Counted from the stretch's first letter, positions 40,926 through 49,981 are shown. The stretch: DNA of 64,000 nucleotides from Wagnerdoeblera intermedia (GCF_042647465.1 NZ_JBHRVN010000004.1); one strand, 5' to 3'. Made by a program: numbers and translations. Notes: generated by a model from the letters alone, not told the origin.

Positions 40926-42812
40926 ATGTCGATGCAGCAGCCGGTTCCGAAAATGCGCAGCGTCAAAGGCATCTCGATCAATGAAGACAGTGGCCAGCGC
41001 CCGCTGATGGTGGATGGCTGTGCCACGCTGTCCGCGCTCTTTCGCTTGCGGGCGGAGGAGACGCCGGATGCGGTGGCGCATCGAGAGAAGCACCTTGGCA
41101 TCTGGAAGGAATTTACCTGGGGCGACTACTATACCCATGCCCGATGGATCGGCCTGGGCCTGCGCAGCCTTGGGATGCAGCGCGGTGATGTGGTGCAGAT
41201 CCTGTCAGAAGACCGCAAAGAGTGGCTGTATATCGACCAGGGCGTGCAATGCATGGGGGGCATTTCTTCGGGGGTCTATACCACCGATTCCGCCAGCCAG
41301 CTCGGCTATATCCTGAGTGACAGCCGCTGCCGCTTTCTGGTGGTGGAAAACGAAGAACAGCTTGATAAATTTCTCGAAATTCCCGACGGCGCGCCGGGGG
41401 TGGAAAAGGTCATCATCCTCGAAGACGAGGGCCTCCACGCGCTGAGCGGCGAGCGCTTTCTGTTTCTGGACGCGCTTTACGATCTTGGCCGCAGTTTTGA
41501 GGCGGCAAACCCCGGGCTCTTTGAGGCCGAGATTGACTGCAACCGCCCCGAAGATGTGGCGCTGCTCATCTATACCTCCGGCACCACCGGCCCGCCCAAA
41601 GGCGCGATGCTGACCCATGAGAATATCATTCACGCCATTCACGGCGGGCTTTGCAATCTGGCGGTAAAGCCGGGGGCTGAGCAGCTCTGCTTTCTGCCGC
41701 TTTGTCATATTTTTGAGCGGGACAACTCGGCCTATTTCCCGCTGGCGGCGCGTTCGATCGTGAATTTTGCCGAAAGCACTGAGACGGTTTTCGACAACCT
41801 GCGCGAGGTCAGCCCGCAGACCTTTTCCGCCGTGCCGCGGGTCTGGGAGAAGATCTATTCCCGCGTGCTGATCCTTGCCCAGGAGGCGACCTGGACCGGG
41901 CGCAAAGCCTTTGATCTGGCGATGAAGGCCGGGATGCTGCGCGCCGATCTGCAGGCCTCGGGCAAAGCACCGAACCCCCTGCAGCGACTGGCGATCGGGG
42001 CGGCGGATCTGTTGGTTTTCCGCAATCTGCGTCAGCTTCTGGGGCTTGACCGGTTGCAGCAGGGGATTTCCGGTGCGGCCCCGATCAGTCCGGCGCTGAT
42101 CAAATGGTATCGTGCCATCGGCGTGCCGGTCTATGAGGGCTATGGCATGACCGAAAATGCCGCGAACTGCACCGTGAACCGCCCCGGCGCCGAGAAACAC
42201 GGCTCAGTCGGTCAGGCGATGCCCGGGGTGGATCTGCGGATCGCTGAAGATGGGGAGATCCAGACCAAAGCGCTGGCAAATTTCAAAGGCTATCTGAACC
42301 TGCCGGAAAAGACCGCCGAGACCTTTACCGCAGACGGCTGGCTCAGGACCGGGGATATCGGGCGCATTGACGAGCAGGGTTATCTTTATATCACCGGGCG
42401 TCTGAAGGACATCATCATCACCGCAGGAGGCAAGAATATCACCCCCGCCGAGATCGAGAGCCGGCTGAAGTTCAGCCATTACATCTCAGATGCGGTGATC
42501 ATCGGTGACCGGCGCAAATATCTGACCGCGCTGATTATGATCGACCAGGAGAACGTCGAAAAGTACGCTCAGACCCATAAGGTCTTCTACTCTGACTTTG
42601 CCTCTCTGACCCGCACCGCAGAGGTGCAGGCGCTCATCCGGGCGGAAGTTGAGGCCGTGAACAAAGAATTCGCCCGTGTCGAGCAGATCAAGGATTTTCG
42701 CCTCATCGACGTTCTGCTGACGGCCGAAGATGACGAACTGACCGCCACCATGAAGCTGAAGCGCAGCTTCGTTGAGAAGAAGCATAAGGCACTGATTGAC
42801 CAGATGTATTGA
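40926..42812 (+). CDS. Long-chain acyl-CoA synthetase-like ligase in the liv operon
   Basis: AMP-forming acyl-CoA ligase of 628 residues. Motifs: P-loop YTSGTTGPPKGAMLTHEN, the Tyr-rich EGYGMTENAA block, TGDIGRIDEQGYLYITGRLKD and the C-terminal Lys in MKLKRSF. It resembles the FadD15/FAA1 group. Its position between the ATPase and binding-protein genes implies that the imported compound is activated to a CoA thioester after uptake, so the operon probably handles a fatty or aromatic acid. GGAGG lies 5 bases before the ATG at 40926; an overlapping GTG at 40920 is possible. Confidence 0.9.
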   Translation: MSMQQPVPKMRSVKGISINEDSGQRPLMVDGCATLSALFRLRAEETPDAVAHREKHLGIWKEFTWGDYYTHARWIGLGLRSLGMQRGDVVQILSEDRKEWLYIDQGVQCMGGISSGVYTTDSASQLGYILSDSRCRFLVVENEEQLDKFLEIPDGAPGVEKVIILEDEGLHALSGERFLFLDALYDLGRSFEAANPGLFEAEIDCNRPEDVALLIYTSGTTGPPKGAMLTHENIIHAIHGGLCNLAVKPGAEQLCFLPLCHIFERDNSAYFPLAARSIVNFAESTETVFDNLREVSPQTFSAVPRVWEKIYSRVLILAQEATWTGRKAFDLAMKAGMLRADLQASGKAPNPLQRLAIGAADLLVFRNLRQLLGLDRLQQGISGAAPISPALIKWYRAIGVPVYEGYGMTENAANCTVNRPGAEKHGSVGQAMPGVDLRIAEDGEIQTKALANFKGYLNLPEKTAETFTADGWLRTGDIGRIDEQGYLYITGRLKDIIITAGGKNITPAEIESRLKFSHYISDAVIIGDRRKYLTALIMIDQENVEKYAQTHKVFYSDFASLTRTAEVQALIRAEVEAVNKEFARVEQIKDFRLIDVLLTAEDDELTATMKLKRSFVEKKHKALIDQMY

Positions 42813-42851
42813 GTGACGCGGGGGCAGGGCCGCCGCAGCAGGGAGGACGGA

Positions 42852-44021
42852 ATGAAACGGACCATGAAGGCAGTTGCGGGTGCCATGCTGGCTCTGGGCC
42901 TGTCCCAGGCGGCGCTGGCGCAGACCCAGGGCGTCAGCGACAGTGAGGTCGTGATCGGCTCGGTCAATGATATGTCGGGGATCTTTGCCGCCATCGGTGT
43001 GCCTGCGATGAACGGGGCGGCCCTGCGCTTTGAGCAGGCCAATGCCGCAGGCGGCGTGCATGGCCGCCAGATCAAATTCATCGCCGAAGATATGGGCTAT
43101 CAGCTCCCCCGCGCGACCCAGGCCTATAACAAGCTGGTCAACCGCGACAAAGTTTTTGCGATGATCCAGTCGCTTGGCACGCCGCATAACCTGGCAGGCT
43201 TTCAGGTGATGGACCCGAAGGGGGTCTTTAACATCAACCCGCTGACGGCTGCGCGTGAAATGCTGCCGCATGACAATTTCAAAACCAAGTTCATCGGCTT
43301 CTCCAGCTATTACGATCAGACCGTCGCGGGGCTGCGCTATCTGGCCAAAGAGACCGGGCTGAAAAAGGTCTGCACGATGTATCTGCCGACCGACTTTGGC
43401 ACAGAGATCTCTTCGGCCACCAAAGAGAAGGCGGCGGAGCTGGGGCTGGAGTTCGCCTCTGAGACCACCCACAAGCCCGATGAGCAGGATTTCGTGGGCG
43501 CAGTGCAGAAACTGAAGGCCGATGGGTGTCAGATCATCACCATGGCGCTGGGCGTGCGGGCGGGCATCACCGTGGTCGGCACCGCCAAGCAGATGGGCTG
43601 GACGGATGTGAAATTCCTCGCCACTTCGGCGGGCTTCCTTGAGGCGGTGGCGGCGGTTCCCGGTGGCGTTACCGACGGGCTTTATGCGGCCGCGGGCTGG
43701 GTGGATCTGCAGCCGCGCAAGGGGGATCCGGTCCCGGCGGCTTTCGTGAAGGCTTATGAAGAGAAATACGGCCAGCCCGCCACCGGATTTGCCATGCTGG
43801 GTTACTCAACGGCCGATATCGTGGTGCGTGCGCTGGAAGCCGCAGGCAAAGACCTGAACCGCGACAGCTTTCTTGCTGCGATGGAGCAGCTCGACTTCCA
43901 TGACGAGCTGACCGACATGCATATGAAATATACCCCCGATAACCATCAGGGCGCCAATGAGGTGACCATCTCGATCGTCAAAGACGGCATGTGGCATCTG
44001 ATCGCGCGCGAAACGCTCTGA
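42852..44021 (+). CDS. Periplasmic substrate-binding protein of the liv-type importer
   Basis: Type I periplasmic binding protein (LivJ/HAAT family), 389 residues. A signal peptide of about 23 residues ends ALAQ; then VVIGSVNDMSGIFAAIGVPAMNGAALRF (first part typical of LivJ) and KKVCTMYLPTDFGTE. It is the last gene of the operon, 39 bases after the ligase, with GGGAGGACGG before the ATG, so it can be made at a higher level. Members of this subgroup next to acyl-CoA ligases are often annotated as amino-acid binders without proof. Confidence 0.92.
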   Translation: MKRTMKAVAGAMLALGLSQAALAQTQGVSDSEVVIGSVNDMSGIFAAIGVPAMNGAALRFEQANAAGGVHGRQIKFIAEDMGYQLPRATQAYNKLVNRDKVFAMIQSLGTPHNLAGFQVMDPKGVFNINPLTAAREMLPHDNFKTKFIGFSSYYDQTVAGLRYLAKETGLKKVCTMYLPTDFGTEISSATKEKAAELGLEFASETTHKPDEQDFVGAVQKLKADGCQIITMALGVRAGITVVGTAKQMGWTDVKFLATSAGFLEAVAAVPGGVTDGLYAAAGWVDLQPRKGDPVPAAFVKAYEEKYGQPATGFAMLGYSTADIVVRALEAAGKDLNRDSFLAAMEQLDFHDELTDMHMKYTPDNHQGANEVTISIVKDGMWHLIARETL

Positions 44022-44041
44022 CCCTTTGTGCGGCTTAAGTG

Positions 44042-44063
44042 CGGCAGCCCTTCGGGGCTGCCG
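44042..44063 (+). terminator. Terminator after the liv operon
   Basis: CGGCAGCCC (44042-44050), UUCG-type loop TTCG, GGGCTGCCG (44055-44063), followed by TTCTGTTT. The TTCG tetraloop adds stability. Confidence 0.88.
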
Positions 44064-44142
44064 TTCTGTTTGCGCTTTAGCTCTTTACCAAACCGCCGCT
44101 GCGGCTATGGATCAGAAGGGGGCAGACAGAAGAGGGCAGGCA

Positions 44143-45078
44143 ATGCAGCGTTCCGGTGACCGGGTGATGACCGGGATTGTTCTGATGCTGGGCTTTTGTC
44201 TTTTCGCGCCGCTGATTGATGTGAGCTCAAAGCTCGCAACGGCCACGGTCTCGGTGGGCATCATCACGCTCGGACGCTATGTGGTGCAGGGGGCCCTGAT
44301 GGCCCCGGTGCTTTATCTCGGGCGCTTTCCGGGCGGGATGTCGCGGCGCGGCGCACAGCTGGTGTTCTGGCGCTCGCTGGCCTCGGTTCTCTCGACCCTG
44401 ACCTTTGTGCGGGCGGTGGCGGTTATGCCGATCGCAGATGCCCTGGCCATCGCTTTTGTCGAGCCGTTCATCATCCTGCTGGCCGGGCGGATCTTCTTTG
44501 CCGAGCAGGTCGGCCCGCGCCGGATTGCCGCCTGTGCGGTGGGCTTTGCCGGGGCGCTTCTGGTGATCCAGCCCTCATTTTCCGAGTTTGGCCTTGTGGC
44601 CCTGCTGCCCGTGGGCACGGCGATCAGCTTTGCGGCTTATATGATGATTACCCGTGAAGCGTCCCTTCATGTGGCCCCTGAGGCGATGCAGTTTCACACC
44701 GCCTGGATGTCCGCGCTGATCTGTCTGCCGCTGCTGGCGGCGGGCGGGCTGTGGCAGATCGCGGATCTTGCGCCTGTGCTGCCGCAGGGCATCGCCTGGG
44801 CCTGGGTGGCGGGCGTCGGGGTGGCCGCGACCGTCAGCCATCTGATGATGACCTATGCCTTCCGTTTCGCCGCCTCCTCCGTTCTGGCACCGCTGCATTA
44901 TCTTGAGATCGTCTCTGCCGCGACCCTGGCCTGGGCGGTCTTTGGCGACTTCCCCGATCTTCTGACCTGGTGCGGGATCGGTGTGATCGTGGCCTCAGGG
45001 CTTTACATCATTTACCGGGAACATGTTGTGTCCCGAGGGCTGAAAGCGCGGCCCGCAGCTGCGCCCGCGGCAGAATAA
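44143..45078 (+). CDS. EamA/DMT-superfamily transporter
   Basis: Ten-helix inner-membrane transporter of the drug/metabolite superfamily, 311 residues, with two internally homologous EamA halves: ALAIAFVEPFIILLAGRIFFAEQ ends the first, VLAPLHYLEIVSAATLAWAVFGD the second. Usually exporters of amino acids or metabolites; the substrate is not predictable. I chose the ATG at 44143 (AGAGGGCAGG upstream) over one at 44107. Its last 71 bases overlap the 3' end of thiN on the opposite strand. Confidence 0.87.
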   Translation: MQRSGDRVMTGIVLMLGFCLFAPLIDVSSKLATATVSVGIITLGRYVVQGALMAPVLYLGRFPGGMSRRGAQLVFWRSLASVLSTLTFVRAVAVMPIADALAIAFVEPFIILLAGRIFFAEQVGPRRIAACAVGFAGALLVIQPSFSEFGLVALLPVGTAISFAAYMMITREASLHVAPEAMQFHTAWMSALICLPLLAAGGLWQIADLAPVLPQGIAWAWVAGVGVAATVSHLMMTYAFRFAASSVLAPLHYLEIVSAATLAWAVFGDFPDLLTWCGIGVIVASGLYIIYREHVVSRGLKARPAAAPAAE

Positions 45079-45703
45079 CCAGCATTCCGGGCTGATCGAA
45101 CTGCAGGCGCACCTCGGGGCAGCTTGCGATATTCGAGGTTCCGATGTGACCCGCCGGGGTGAAACGGATCCCCTCGATCGGCCAGCGCAGCCCCTGCGAG
45201 CGGCCTGTGACCGAGGCCATGGGAAAGAGCGACACTCTGCAGCGGGGGGGCAGCGACAGCTGCAGCTCCCGCCCCGGCGGCGCTGCAAGAACCACGTCAG
45301 ACGCCGACAGAATCAGAGCATGTCGTTCGGATCTTTGCACGAGAGAGTTGAAAACGGCGAGGGTGTGATCAACCCGGCCGCCGGAAAAACCAAGGCAAAG
45401 GCAGAATGGGGCCGAAATATGGCGCAGGGCTTTGTCGAAATCGGTGGAATACTGCTCAGTGATCCGATGCAACCGATCGGCGAACCGCTGCCGCGCTGCA
45501 CGGCTCAGACTGTCGAGATCTCCGATGACTGCCCGGGGGGAAACCCCAAGTTTTATTGCCCGGTCCGCCCCGCCGTCTGCTGCAACCAGGGTGGGAGCAA
45601 GCCCCAGGGCTTCGGTCATCAGGGCAGGCGGCACCGGGCCGCCGCCGATCAGGGTGATCCCGTGGAGGGACTCGACAAGCTTCGTTTCCATGGAAAAACT
45701 CAT
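45008..45703 (-). CDS. thiN: Thiamine pyrophosphokinase
   Basis: Converts thiamine and ATP to thiamine diphosphate, the active cofactor. The 231-residue protein has the N-terminal VAADGGADRAIKLGVSPRAVIGDLDSLS block (DGGAD and GDLDS motifs), the DFDKALRHI motif, GFSGGRVDHTLAVFN, and the C-terminal thiamine-binding GLRWPIEG and GTSNIA motifs. The start is uncertain: ATGs at 45703 and 45691 both lack a clear ribosome binding site. No THI-box riboswitch is seen upstream. It overlaps the EamA gene tail to tail. Confidence 0.92.
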   Translation of the reverse strand: MSFSMETKLVESLHGITLIGGGPVPPALMTEALGLAPTLVAADGGADRAIKLGVSPRAVIGDLDSLSRAARQRFADRLHRITEQYSTDFDKALRHISAPFCLCLGFSGGRVDHTLAVFNSLVQRSERHALILSASDVVLAAPPGRELQLSLPPRCRVSLFPMASVTGRSQGLRWPIEGIRFTPAGHIGTSNIASCPEVRLQFDQPGMLVILPRAQLRAALSALGTQHVPGK

Positions 45704-45828
45704 CTCAATTAAGGCAAAGTTTGGCAAGTTCGGCCATGAACAATCCTTCTTCTCGCCCTGACCGTTCCCAGGAGACAGGCGATAAGAGGGAGAGTTAAGG
45801 GTTTCGTTCCGACGGAAGGCAGAATGTC

Positions 45829-47859
45829 ATGGTGCAACAGAACCGTATTCTGACGGTTTCTTACGGAACCTTCTCCTGCACGCTGGAGGGGTTCAATGAT
45901 CCCTTCGGCACGATGAAGGCGATTGCAGAATACTTTCGTGACCTCGCGTCTGAGGATCGGTTTTTCGGGGCAGAGCCGCCGCAGCCCGATGCTGCCATGC
46001 TGCACCGCATTGCCGAGCGTGAACTGCAGCGCCGCGTCGAAGCAAGGGTGACTGAGAACAGCGTCGTGCTGCGTGCCGAAGAGGATGCGCCGCAGGTTGA
46101 TGAGCGTGAGCCCCCTAAGGTGACCATGCCCGCCGCAGCGACGGAGCAGTCTGTGCCTCCGCAGCGTCCTGTCCTGCGTGGTGCGGATGCGCCCGAGGCG
46201 GGGGGCGAGACGGCGGCGGAGCGTCTGGTGCGTCTGCGTGCGGCCTCTCAGGCCCGCGACGCCGGGGCGGAGACTGCGGCTTTGCCGGCCGACGTCCTGC
46301 AGGCGGCTGAGGGCCTTGAGGCTCAGATGCCCGATCTGACGGATCTGACGCTGGATCTGGCACCCGAGAGTGATCTTGGCGAAGATCTCGTTGCCGCAGG
46401 GTCGCGCACTGCCGCCAGCCTGCTGGCAGAGGCAGAGTCCCTTCCGGCAGAGGAAGAGCCCGCCCCTGAGGCCAAATCTGAGGGGCCTGCGGCTGCCGCA
46501 GAGAACCCGAAGGGCTGGGAAGTCCGCCGCCGCCAGCGCCAGATGGAGCGCCGCCGCGCCCGCCGCGCCGCGCGTGAGGCTGCCGCGCGCGAGGCTGCTG
46601 CGACTGAGGCTGTTGCGACTGAGGCTGCCGCCGCTGAGGCCCCCTCAGTGGCGCCGAATTTTGCCCTCGCAGATCCGGATGCGCCCGCGCCTGCGACCGA
46701 CACGACCTTCAGCCTCGACGCTCTGGAAGACAGCCTTGCCGGTTTTGAGGCTGAGGCGCGCAGCGATCTGGCAAATGAGAGCCGCGCTCCCGTCCCGCAT
46801 GAGCCTGAGGCCGGTGGCGATGTTCAAAGCCTGATTGCCCGCATGACGGGGCAGACTGCGGCAGAGCCTGAGGCCCGCCCCGGTCCGCCGCGCCGGGTTA
46901 TCCGTATCCTGCGCGAAGATGCCCCCGCCGTCGCGCGTCCCGCCGCTGCAGAGGCAGAGGCCGGGACCGACAGTATGATTGCCTCGCTTCTGGGGGCGCT
47001 GGCCGAGACCACGGCTGCGCAGGCTTCTCCCGTGGCCCCTGTTGAGCCAGCGGTGAATACCGCCCCTTCGCAGGAGCCGGTCGCCCCCGCCGCGGCGGAA
47101 GCTGAGGTCGCGCGTCCGCCCCGGCCGCGCCGCCCTGAGCGCAGCGGGACCGCAACCGCCCGCCCGGCACCGCTGCGTCCGCTGCGTGAACGCGCGGAAG
47201 CCGCCCCTGCGACCCCTGCGGCGCAGGTCTCTGTTGAGCGCCTGATCCGTCAGGTCGGCTCGGAGATGGAAGAGCCCGCCACCCGCCGCCGGACCTCGAC
47301 CATCGCTCATCTGAAGGCTGCGGTTGCAGCCACCGTGGCTGAGCGCATGATCCCCGGTCTTCGTCGTGAGGCGAAGGATGAAACCGTGGTTTACCGCAAC
47401 GACCTGGCCGATGCGGTCAGCCTGGAAGACCAGGGGCGCAGCCTCCCTGCGGACCGCGTGGCGCCGCTTGTGCTGGTCTCCTCGCAGCGGGTCGAGCGTG
47501 CGCCTGCACCCGTCGTTGCCGAAGAGATGGGGGAGGTTGCGGCCCCGGCGCGCCCGCGCCGTGTCAGCTCTGCCGTGCTGGCCGAAGCTCTCGCCCCTGA
47601 GCCGGTCAGCCCCCGCAGCGCCGGTCGCTCGATTGAACAGGCAACCCGGCTTCTCGAAAGCGCGGCCCAGGCGCTTCTCGCCTCTGCGGATGAGCCGGTG
47701 TTCACCCGCCCGCAACTGATGCGCGAAGCGGCTCTCGATGCCCGTGGTTTCAGCCGGGATGAAGCGCTGATCGCTTTCGGCACTCTGCTGCGGGAGGGCC
47801 GTATCCTGCGCGCGAGCCGCGGGTTGTTCACCCTCGCAGAGGACGGCGCCGCCGCCTGA
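45829..47859 (+). CDS. Large Ala/Pro-rich protein with conserved ends
   Basis: A 676-residue protein of unknown function. The first ~75 residues (RILTVSYGTFSCTLEGFND, GTMKAIAEYFRDLASEDRFF) and the last ~110 (FTRPQLMREAALDARGFSRDEALIAFGTLL) look globular and conserved, the latter with a winged-helix-like layout. The centre is disordered, rich in Ala, Glu, Pro and Arg, and contains a basic segment RRRQRQMERRRARRAAREAA followed by a short tandem repeat. No signal peptide or membrane helix. Codon use matches neighbours, so it is a resident gene. GGAAGG lies 10 bases before the ATG. Automatic pipelines may mislabel such proteins as chemotaxis proteins. Confidence 0.75.
   Translation: MVQQNRILTVSYGTFSCTLEGFNDPFGTMKAIAEYFRDLASEDRFFGAEPPQPDAAMLHRIAERELQRRVEARVTENSVVLRAEEDAPQVDEREPPKVTMPAAATEQSVPPQRPVLRGADAPEAGGETAAERLVRLRAASQARDAGAETAALPADVLQAAEGLEAQMPDLTDLTLDLAPESDLGEDLVAAGSRTAASLLAEAESLPAEEEPAPEAKSEGPAAAAENPKGWEVRRRQRQMERRRARRAAREAAAREAAATEAVATEAAAAEAPSVAPNFALADPDAPAPATDTTFSLDALEDSLAGFEAEARSDLANESRAPVPHEPEAGGDVQSLIARMTGQTAAEPEARPGPPRRVIRILREDAPAVARPAAAEAEAGTDSMIASLLGALAETTAAQASPVAPVEPAVNTAPSQEPVAPAAAEAEVARPPRPRRPERSGTATARPAPLRPLRERAEAAPATPAAQVSVERLIRQVGSEMEEPATRRRTSTIAHLKAAVAATVAERMIPGLRREAKDETVVYRNDLADAVSLEDQGRSLPADRVAPLVLVSSQRVERAPAPVVAEEMGEVAAPARPRRVSSAVLAEALAPEPVSPRSAGRSIEQATRLLESAAQALLASADEPVFTRPQLMREAALDARGFSRDEALIAFGTLLREGRILRASRGLFTLAEDGAAA
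46576..46635 (+). repeat. Four 15-bp tandem repeats inside the 676-residue protein gene
   Basis: Units starting GAGGCTG at 46576, 46591, 46606 and 46621, each 15 bases, encode EAAAR, EAAAT, EAVAT and EAAAA. They extend a helix-forming basic/acidic segment and are a likely site of copy-number variation. Confidence 0.8.
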
Positions 47860-47878
47860 ACTGAGGCCGGAACATGAA

Positions 47879-47908
47879 AAAAGGCGCATCCCGGGGGATG
47901 CGCCTTTT
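47879..47908. terminator. Bidirectional terminator before DUF2842
   Basis: AAAAGGCGCATCC (47879-47891), loop CGGG, GGATGCGCCTTTT (47896-47908): 13-pair stem between converging genes. Confidence 0.92.
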
Positions 47909-47923
47909 GCTTATACCGCAGGT

Positions 47924-48145
47924 TCAGTCGCCCTGGTCCGGATCAGCCTGTCCCACGCCAAGAAAAACTTTCTTCAGCGGGAAGATCCACAACAGCCCGA
48001 GCCCGATATAAATCGCCAGCTCAAGCCATAGGGAAGGGCGCTCGATCAGCCCGACAAGGGTCACGGCCAGCACAATATAAACCGGCAGGCCAATGACCAG
48101 AATGAAAAGCGCGAGGCGCTTTCTGGCGCGGTAGCTTAACGCCAT
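47924..48145 (-). CDS. DUF2842 small membrane protein
   Basis: A 73-residue inner-membrane protein with two hydrophobic helices (about 11-33 and 39-58) and a LWIFPLKKVFLGVG end, matching DUF2842. Function unknown. Its ATG overlaps the purA stop by one base (TGATG), and the purA-DUF2842 pair is recurrent in Rhodobacteraceae. Confidence 0.9.
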   Translation of the reverse strand: MALSYRARKRLALFILVIGLPVYIVLAVTLVGLIERPSLWLELAIYIGLGLLWIFPLKKVFLGVGQADPDQGD

Positions 48146-49437
48146 CAGTCAGCGAAGGGATCGGTGACGAGGATGGTGTCATCGCGCTCGGGCGAGGTCG
48201 AGAGCATGGCGACCGGGCATTGGATCAGCTCTTCCACGCGGCGGACGTATTTGATCGCAGCCGCCGGCAGGTCTGCCCAGGAGCGGGCGCCCTCGGTCGA
48301 TTCGCTCCAGCCTTCCATCTCTTCATAGATCGGCTTGCAGCGCGCCTGCTGATCGGCTGCGGTCGGCAGGAAGTCGATGCGCTTGCCATCGAGTTCATAA
48401 GCCACGCAGATTTTCAGCGTTTTGAAGCCGTCCAGAACGTCGAGCTTGGTCAGCGCGATGCCCGAGACGCCCGAGGTGGCGCAGGTCTGACGCACGAGAA
48501 CCGCATCGAACCAGCCGCAGCGGCGCTTACGGCCGGTGACGGTGCCGAATTCATGGCCGCGCTCGCCCAGACGCTGACCGTCTTCGTCGTGGAGTTCTGC
48601 CGCGAAGGGACCTTCCCCCACGCGGGTGGTGTAGGCTTTCACGATACCCAGCACGAAGTCGATCGCGGTCGGCCCAAGGCCCACGCCGGTCGCGGCCTGG
48701 CCTGCGAGCGTGTTCGACGAGGTCACGAAGGGATAGGTGCCGAAGTCGACGTCCAGCAGCGCGCCCTGTGCGCCTTCAAAGAGGATGCGCTTGCCGGCGC
48801 GGCGCGCGTCGGTCAGCACTTTCCAGACCGGCTGTGCATAGGGCAGCACTTTCGGCGCGATTTCTTTCAGCAGCGCGATCAGGGCTGCACGGTCGATCGG
48901 CTCCAGGCCCAGACCACGGCGCAGCGCATCGTGATGTGCCAGCAGGCGGTCAACGCGCAGCTCAACAGTGGCCTCATCGGCAAGGTCAGCGACGCGGATT
49001 GCGCGACGGCCGACTTTGTCTTCATAGGCCGGGCCGATGCCGCGACCGGTGGTGCCGATCTTCGCCACGCCGACAGCGCCTTCACGGGCGCGGTCCAGCT
49101 CGCCGTGCAGCGGCAGGATCAGCGAGGTGTTTTCGGCGATCATCAGATTCTCGGGCGAGATATCGACGCCCTGACCGCGCAGCTTTTCGATCTCGGTCAC
49201 GAGGTGCCAGGGATCGAGCACAACGCCGTTGCCGATGACCGACAGCTTGCCGCCGCGCACGATGCCCGAAGGCAGCAGCGAGAGCTTGTAGACATTGCCG
49301 TCGATGACCAGCGTGTGGCCTGCGTTATGACCGCCCTGGAAGCGGGCGATGACATCCGCGCGCTCCGACAGCCAGTCGACGATCTTGCCTTTGCCTTCGT
49401 CGCCCCACTGGGCGCCCACGACAACAACATTGGCCAT
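48145..49437 (-). CDS. purA: Adenylosuccinate synthetase
   Basis: Joins IMP and aspartate using GTP in AMP synthesis. The 430 residues show the GTP-binding GAQWGDEGKGK at 8-18 with catalytic Asp13, the catalytic His in FQGGHNAGHT, TTGRGIGPAYEDK, ILFEGAQGALLD, the IMP-site segment TSSNTLAG and the C-terminal LPTAADQQARCKP and STSPERDDT loops. Length and motifs are complete. It begins a two-gene operon with DUF2842. Confidence 0.98.
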   Translation of the reverse strand: MANVVVVGAQWGDEGKGKIVDWLSERADVIARFQGGHNAGHTLVIDGNVYKLSLLPSGIVRGGKLSVIGNGVVLDPWHLVTEIEKLRGQGVDISPENLMIAENTSLILPLHGELDRAREGAVGVAKIGTTGRGIGPAYEDKVGRRAIRVADLADEATVELRVDRLLAHHDALRRGLGLEPIDRAALIALLKEIAPKVLPYAQPVWKVLTDARRAGKRILFEGAQGALLDVDFGTYPFVTSSNTLAGQAATGVGLGPTAIDFVLGIVKAYTTRVGEGPFAAELHDEDGQRLGERGHEFGTVTGRKRRCGWFDAVLVRQTCATSGVSGIALTKLDVLDGFKTLKICVAYELDGKRIDFLPTAADQQARCKPIYEEMEGWSESTEGARSWADLPAAAIKYVRRVEELIQCPVAMLSTSPERDDTILVTDPFAD

Positions 49438-49981
49438 GAGGAATATCCTTGCCTCGAGAGAAAACCCTGGCCCCTATATCGACAGAAGCGCGGGGTGCAA
49501 ACCTGTAAATGCCAAAAAACGCAGGCCACGGCATGCGTCATCAGGCAGCGGGTGAAACCGGCTGCCCGGGAAGCCGGTCGCTTGACCCGGCACAGGTTTC
49601 ACTCTCTTCTGCCCCATCCTCCTGTGAAGGGCAAGGGCGAAGGTGCCCGGCCCGTTCTGCCACAGATTTCCGGAGTATTTGGCGGGCGGGTTCGGATTTG
49701 TACCGATTCCCAAGGCCCCGCTGCCGGTTTGAACTGCGGGATGTCGTTGATTCTGACAAAGAGGTGACCATGAGCCCCTTAAGGCCGTTGCGCGGGATGT
49801 CCCGAGAGTGCCGCGACAGGGCCTGAACGGGCTTGAGATATGCGCAGATGGACTGCCCTCGCTCACCGCCCATAAGGCTGCGGCAAAATACTGTTCGGGT
49901 CGCTCTTCCCCGGAACAGGTGCTTGCACTGAACTTTTTCTGCGCCTAAGTAGTTGCGTCAGCCGATCATAAGGTTCTGAGC
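49438..49981. other. 544-bp intergenic region between purA and secG
   Basis: The largest gene-free stretch in the window. It carries a fragment of the dispersed repeat (CCGGAGTATTTGG at 49670-49682), and a possible 18-codon Arg-rich reading frame at 49770-49826 preceded by AAAGAGGTGACC. The right end has AT-rich sequence suited to a secG promoter. I see no tRNA cloverleaf or riboswitch. The region could hide a small RNA or remains of a decayed gene. Confidence 0.5.
49770..49826 (+). other. Possible 18-codon small ORF in the purA-secG gap
   Basis: ATG at 49770 with AGAGGTGA 5-10 bases upstream encodes MSPLRPLRGMSRECRDRA, rich in Arg, ending at TGA 49824-49826. The only support is the ribosome binding site; a leader peptide or chance frame are both possible. 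Confidence 0.2.

Noticed and set aside
37395..44021. A firm branched-chain amino acid transporter label
   Set aside because: The ligase in the operon makes an acid substrate at least as likely; only the HAAT-family level is supported.
45829..47859. A chemotaxis protein (CheA) assignment
   Set aside because: No Hpt, dimerisation or ATPase domain is seen; the resemblance is only to the Ala/Pro-rich linker.
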